Below, piece by piece: positions 8,601 to 11,124 of a stretch of DNA of 11,124 nt (position 1 is its first letter; each line of letters opens with the position of its first letter). Source of the DNA: Ichthyophonus hoferi (Eukaryota > Opisthokonta > Ichthyosporea > Ichthyophonida > Ichthyophonidae); NCBI GenBank assembly GCA_002751075.1, contig NAOQ01000760.1, forward strand, positions 20,184-31,307, in the 5' to 3' direction. The notes under the pieces were generated by a model, which did no database searches, was not told the DNA's origin, and saw nothing but the letters and a program-made list of their open reading frames with translations. Made by a program: the position numbers and the translations under genes.

Positions 8601-10431
8601 AGACAAGACGGGCAGTTCTCCTCTTCTCTCCCCTGTGACCTCCCTCCTGCTAAGGCTTGGGGTGGCGTTGGCACGTATATTTGCGGGCCATTGCGGGCCT
8701 GTCGTCCATTGGTTGAATTGTGACCTATACATGGCAATGTGTATGGTGATTTATGGAGGAAATTAGAACCAATCATAATGTGTGCACATGAGTGTATAGG
8801 AGGTACAGCTATATTTCTGAATAGAATAATATATATCCTATATAGGCAGATAGATTAAGGTATAGTAAGTACTGGCCAAATACCATGCATGCATACATAC
8901 ATATAGGTATATGTATACAGATCAATATATCAACATATACAAATAAGTCATGAATATACCCTACCTATTGGTCTAATATCATCCTCATCATCATCCAACA
9001 CTATGACGTCAGGAACCGTCGGTGCCGCTCTTGGAGGGCCTATTAAGGGATTGAACGGTGAGAATAATGTAATTATTACATCCAATGAGAATATAAAAGT
9101 AATTATTAGAGCCAATGGGCCTTGTAGTATAATAATAGGTTGTAGTTTGCATTATCCGTTCTATCTTATGTACCAGTCGTAATATATCACACACTAATAT
9201 CACCACCTACCAGGCCTATTACCCCTTCCATTTCCTGGTCCTCCTCCGGGCCGTCCACCACTAGAAGGTGCACCATTGGTTGGTGCCTGCATCGGTCTGA
9301 GAGAGCCAATCATTAGTTATATCTATATATATATGATTTTATTTGGACAAACTACCTAATATAGTAAGGCTCGTGTGAGCTATATGTTGACGTCATTATG
9401 ACTAGATCTCATATGGCCTGGCTTCTTAATGTAGTATATATGTCGAGGGTACGCATTGCGCTTAAACGTGAAAAGATGATGTCACGAGGGCAGAAAGTAT
9501 GGGCTACTACGCTTGTTTGATAATGGTGTTATCTTAACACAGTGCTATAAAGCAATATACAAAGCGGAGAAACATAAGAAGGCATGTGTAAATAGAAGAT
9601 CAACTAAGAGAAAGAAAGAGAGAGAGAGAGAGAGAGATACAGAAAGAAAGATATATTTTACCGTAGACCTAGTATTTCCTTCAGCATGTGATCACATCCA
9701 CATACACAGCCTATATAGTCAAGGGGCACATGAGGTTCTACCTATAAATGGTAACCATGGTAACCAGGTCATGCACTGTGGAATGATCACCACCAACATC
9801 CTTTCACTCTCTATTTATCTATAACTCTCATCTTTCTTTAATGTGGTCTGTTTCTCCTAACATTTACTTAAAATATTAGAAATAGGTAGAGGTAGTATTA
9901 GGAACAAATAGAGATACTATATACCTCCCACCTTATATACATATATATTCCCATCATATCACATCATCGTTATAGCATCGTCATATCATCGTCATATCCC
10001 ATGATTGCTAATTACTTATCTCCTGAGCTATTTACACACTTCTTTACACTTCTTCATAATCTAGTTCCTAGCCAATCATATCCCTAGTCTTACCTGCCCA
10101 CGCGTGAATCTAAATTTTAATAATCGAGGAAGGGAGCTATTTTGACTGCATTGGGGACACGTGCTGTCATCCACACATACATCTGGTGGAAACCAGAGCT
10201 CAGTCACAGCAGAAAGTCCATATATGGTCAATATCTTCACTACCAATACCTAGTGTTTTTTTTTCTATCCTATTCTCTCTCTAGAATATATATATATGCC
10301 ACTGTGTTAAATAAACTAGACAATAAACTGTAAGGTCATTGGGTAAGCTAAGCCAATCAAAGGGTCTCACCATCCATCACATTGTCAAACCATTGGGTGT
10401 TGCGACATTGAGGGTACCCCATACAACACAA
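5653..10431 (-). CDS. TOP3A: DNA topoisomerase III alpha, C-terminal part (9 exons, 5'-partial)
   Basis: The join of nine minus-strand exons (10431-10371, 10182-10094, 9741-9662, 9296-9211, 9039-8965, 8724-8508, 7718-7343, 7099-6883, 5684-5653) gives 410 residues and a TGA stop. Every intron is GT-AG and every phase matches. Visible in order: end of a topoisomerase C4 ribbon (CCMGYPQCR, 2-10); a second ribbon (CPQC 29-32, CVCGCD 62-67); a Gly/Pro/Arg linker (78-113); a SIM-like VIVL plus acidic run (117-126); GRF fingers at about 171-211 and 259-297; ten glycines (310-319); CCHC knuckles C323/C326/H331/C336 and C394/C397/H402/C407. From recall, this follows the tail of animal TOP3A, ending CxxCxQPGHxxxxCP. 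In the known family, TOP3A is a type IA topoisomerase acting with BLM and RMI1 to dissolve double Holliday junctions; the tail fingers bind single-stranded DNA. The catalytic core and start codon are outside the window. The family call is firm; the exact ends of one or two exons are less so. Confidence 0.93.
6036..6060. repeat. AT dinucleotide microsatellite
   Basis: A mostly alternating TA run in the 1198-bp last intron of TOP3A. The rest of this intron (5685-6882) is AT-rich with no exon or RNA gene recognised. Confidence 0.6.
6421..6560. repeat. Degenerate ATAAC/ATAACAAT tandem repeat with a terminal palindrome
   Basis: Low-complexity array of ATAACA/ATATAACA-like units in the last TOP3A intron. 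It ends in a near-perfect palindrome at 6532-6552 with 10-bp arms (ATTATAACAT/ATGTTATAAT) around one central T. Confidence 0.65.
6883..7099 (-). CDS. TOP3A: TOP3A exon h: second half of CCHC knuckle 1, basic region, first half of knuckle 2
   Basis: 217 bp, acceptor GCATGCAG, donor CCAG|GTGGGT. It starts with PGHFASSCPG, which joined to CYKCGK gives a textbook Cx2Cx4Hx4C knuckle. A Gly/Arg/Asn-rich stretch and the basic cluster RGKKRERD follow, a possible nuclear localisation signal. It ends TKRRCCSVCRQP, the first two cysteines of the terminal knuckle. The open frame on the opposite strand (6783-7154) is an antisense shadow. Confidence 0.9.
7343..7718 (-). CDS. TOP3A: TOP3A exon g: end of GRF finger 1, GRF finger 2, first half of CCHC knuckle 1
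   Basis: 376 bp, acceptor ACCAATCAG, donor GGTAAG|GTAAGA. It opens with CTFFEWADANT, completing GRF finger 1. A polar linker follows, then a second GRF finger: CDCHMPSALLTVRKEGPNQG and RQFYGCSTRACKYFAWVDE. Next is a Gly/Arg-rich stretch with ten glycines in a row, encoded by near-repeats of GGN. It ends in CYKCGK, the first two cysteines of a CCHC knuckle. The two GRF fingers differ clearly, so they are not a recent tandem copy. Confidence 0.93.
7719..8507 (-). other. TOP3A intron (789 bp) between GRF finger 1 halves
   Basis: GT-AG intron from GTACGT to ACCAATCAG. AT-rich with no exon, repeat or RNA gene recognised. The flanking exons join into one complete GRF finger without extra sequence, so a hidden constitutive exon is unlikely. 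Confidence 0.75.
8508..8724 (-). CDS. TOP3A: TOP3A exon f: linker and first part of GRF finger 1
   Basis: 217 bp, acceptor ATGTATAG, donor AAAGA|GTACGT. After a polar linker it encodes CPSCLCNVASVGRTVRKEGP and then SQGRRFYTCAKAAGK. The TVRKEGPxxGRxFYxC core is the signature of the GRF zinc finger (zf-GRF). The intron falls inside the finger: the last Cys and the FFEWAD end are in the next exon. An in-frame ATG lies upstream at 8776, but there is no sign that translation starts there. Confidence 0.9.
8965..9039 (-). CDS. TOP3A: TOP3A exon e: SUMO-interacting-type motif
   Basis: 75 bp, acceptor TTAATAG, donor ATAG|GTAGGG, phase 1 at both ends. It encodes PPRAAPTVP then DVIVLDDDEDDIRPI. Four hydrophobic residues (VIVL) followed directly by six acidic residues fit the consensus of a SUMO-interacting motif very well; that function is inferred. 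The exon sits between the ribbons and the GRF fingers, in sequence expected to be disordered. Being phase 1 on both sides, it could be skipped without a frame change. Confidence 0.78.
9059..9115. repeat. Two tandem 27-30-bp units ending in CCAA, within a TOP3A intron
   Basis: Units 9059-9085 and 9086-9115 share TGAGAAT, GTAATTATTA and a closing CCAA. The first contains a palindrome, ATGTAAT-T-ATTACAT (9067-9081). They occupy much of the 171-bp intron between the linker exon and the SIM exon. Confidence 0.65.
9211..9296 (-). CDS. TOP3A: TOP3A exon d: Gly/Pro/Arg-rich linker
   Basis: 86 bp between GGCTCTCTCAG (acceptor, with an AACTAAT branch-site-like sequence upstream) and CTG|GTAGGT (donor). 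It encodes a low-complexity linker, PMQAPTNGAPSSGG followed by RPGGGPGNGRGNRP, probably a disordered spacer between the zinc ribbons and the tail fingers. There is no domain to confirm it. The call rests on good splice sites, matching phases on both sides and an open frame. Confidence 0.78.
9617..9636. repeat. (AG)10 microsatellite
   Basis: Ten AG units, reading as a CT run on the TOP3A coding strand, starting about 25 nt inside the intron after exon c. Likely length-variable. Confidence 0.9.
9662..9741 (-). CDS. TOP3A: TOP3A exon c: CxCGCD half of second zinc ribbon
   Basis: 80 bp, acceptor TTTATAG, donor CTACG|GTAAAA. It encodes VEPHVPLDYIGCVCGCDHM and then LKEILGL. This matches the MPLEFVCCIGGCDDTLREIL region of human TOP3A (recalled), so C62/C64/C66 pair with the CPQC of exon b. 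Phase 2 at the end joins the A that opens the next exon, giving Arg. Confidence 0.88.
9965..9997. repeat. Three tandem 11-bp units (CATCGTCATAT)
   Basis: Units at 9965-9975 (degenerate), 9976-9986 and 9987-9997 (identical) in the 352-bp TOP3A intron 9742-10093. Confidence 0.8.
10094..10182 (-). CDS. TOP3A: TOP3A exon b: CPQC half of second zinc ribbon
   Basis: 89 bp following the strong acceptor TTTCCACCAG and ending at CAG|GTAAGA. The first two bases join the G of the previous exon to make Asp. It encodes VCVDDSTCPQCSQ followed by a basic stretch ending KFRFTRGQ. The spacing from CR in exon a to CPQC is 18 residues, the same as I count in the human protein from memory. That supports this acceptor over TGAG|CTCTGG lying 14 bases upstream. 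Confidence 0.88.
10371..10431 (-). CDS. TOP3A: TOP3A exon a: end of first topoisomerase zinc ribbon
   Basis: 61 bp encoding LCCMGYPQCRNTQWFDNVMD plus one base. The acceptor is a pyrimidine-rich CTCTCAG and the donor is GATG|GTGAGA. CCMGYPQCR matches the last cysteines of the type IA topoisomerase C4 zinc finger (compare CMGFPECR in human TOP3A, from memory). The exon starts in phase 0 and ends in phase 1. The preceding exon should end in a GFY-like sequence; I did not find one up to base 11124, so it is probably outside the window. Confidence 0.88.
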
Positions 10432-10520
10432 CTGAGAGTAAAGTGGGACAAGTATCAGTATACTGGCAATCTACAGGGAGTATAATAGAAACGTATCACA
10501 TATTTGTGCTTATTAAATGC

Positions 10521-10554
10521 TATGTTATGTTATGTTATGTTATGTTATGTTATG
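10521..10554. repeat. (TATGT)6 pentanucleotide microsatellite
   Basis: Six uninterrupted TATGT units and part of a seventh, upstream of the first TOP3A exon seen and probably in its preceding intron. Confidence 0.9.
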
Positions 10555-10578
10555 GTATAGTATATTATAGTATACAGT

Positions 10579-10606
10579 ATCATATTATATCATAATATAA
10601 TATGAT
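10579..10606. repeat. AT-rich hairpin with 11-bp arms
   Basis: ATCATATTATA (10579-10589) and TATAATATGAT (10596-10606) are perfect inverted copies around six bases, just after the TATGT array. It may extrude as a cruciform. Confidence 0.7.
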
Positions 10607-11046
10607 ATATTGACTTATCTTGTATCATGTTACACTAGATTATATTCTATTATATTCGCATACCCAAATTTAATGTCTTAACGCTCCACAAACTATAGTT
10701 ATAAAAAATATTTTAAAAAGAGAAACCCATTGAAAAATAAGCAGAAATGTATTCACACTAAACACTAGCTCTGTTTCTAGAATCACCTATCTACATTAAT
10801 ATTAAGCTACAATACTATATTTCTTTAAATAACATTAAAAGGCAATTTCAATAATTTAAACCTTTAAAAATTATTAATAGTAGCTATTGGTGCATTGTTT
10901 TCTCTGTGTTGTAGTTCTGTGCCAATACTATTCTATAAATTTAATATTATATACTCTACGTATGTCCAGGTGCTATGTATCTTTTAATGCCAATACCGGC
11001 CAATTGCCTGAAGACTCACTGTGATATAATATAAGCGTATCCATAT

Positions 11047-11124
11047 ATAGACATATACATATACATACACATACACATACACATACGCATATATATACAT
11101 ATACTTATACTTATACATACACAA
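11047..11124. repeat. ACATAC/ATACAC-type microsatellite at the window edge
   Basis: Imperfect run of ATACAT, ACACAT and ATACTT units continuing to the last base, probably beyond the window. Confidence 0.75.

Larger units (their letters stand above)
10432..11124 (-). other. Probable TOP3A intron sequence, no exon recognised
   Basis: The frame opens in phase 0 at 10431, so the preceding exon should end in GFY-like codons before a GT. No such donor was found up to 11124. The stretch is AT-rich and holds the TATGT array, the AT hairpin and a repeat tail at the window edge. Confidence 0.5.

Noticed and set aside
8530-8766. 78-residue plus-strand frame
   Set aside because: Antisense shadow of exon f with its GRF finger.
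9513-9824. 103-residue plus-strand frame
   Set aside because: Driven by the AG microsatellite and antisense to TOP3A exon c.
10183-10215. Exon b extended upstream to include SAVTELWFPP
   Set aside because: The residues SAV recall the human RSAVW, but the extension would break the 18-residue spacing between CR and CPQC and the phase match with exon a. The CCACCAG acceptor fits both.
10521-10554. Regular repeat considered as a CRISPR-like array
   Set aside because: A continuous 5-bp microsatellite without spacers, in a eukaryotic intron-rich context.

Overview
The window looks like nuclear DNA of an invertebrate animal. It is AT-rich, has no bacterial-style gene packing, and its one clear gene is cut into many short exons by GT-AG introns of about 170-1200 bp. 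The gene's protein is animal-like. A basal metazoan such as a sponge would fit the base composition and compact introns, but that placement is a guess.

The right half, about 5.1-10.43 kb on the minus strand, is the 3' part of a DNA topoisomerase III alpha (TOP3A) gene. I traced nine consecutive exons by hand: 10431-10371, 10182-10094, 9741-9662, 9296-9211, 9039-8965, 8724-8508, 7718-7343, 7099-6883 and 5684-5653. Every junction uses GT-AG, every phase matches, and the joined reading frame is 1233 bp: 410 residues and a TGA stop. In order it encodes the end of the type IA topoisomerase zinc ribbons, a Gly/Pro/Arg linker, an acidic SUMO-interacting-type motif, two GRF zinc fingers and two CCHC zinc knuckles. 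The catalytic core lies upstream, beyond the right edge of the window.

The left part has no host gene that I can support. Bases 1 to about 2000 are AT-rich intergenic DNA with hairpins and simple repeats. About 4.2-4.96 kb on the plus strand is a decayed Ty1/Copia LTR retrotransposon, with pre-integrase, integrase and RNase H parts visible. A purine-rich tract follows at 5036-5072. The stretch from about 2.0 to 4.2 kb may belong to the same fossil, but I recognised no domain there. The fossil's 3' side abuts the 3' end of TOP3A, and the two point towards each other.

The introns and flanks carry several small repeats and palindromes. They also hold a striking number of CCAATCA/TGATTGG heptamers, which resemble NF-Y sites, several of them next to TOP3A splice sites. 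I did not find an undescribed multi-gene system. The points most worth a second look are the GRF-finger order in TOP3A, its SIM-type exon, and the dispersed CCAATCA motif.
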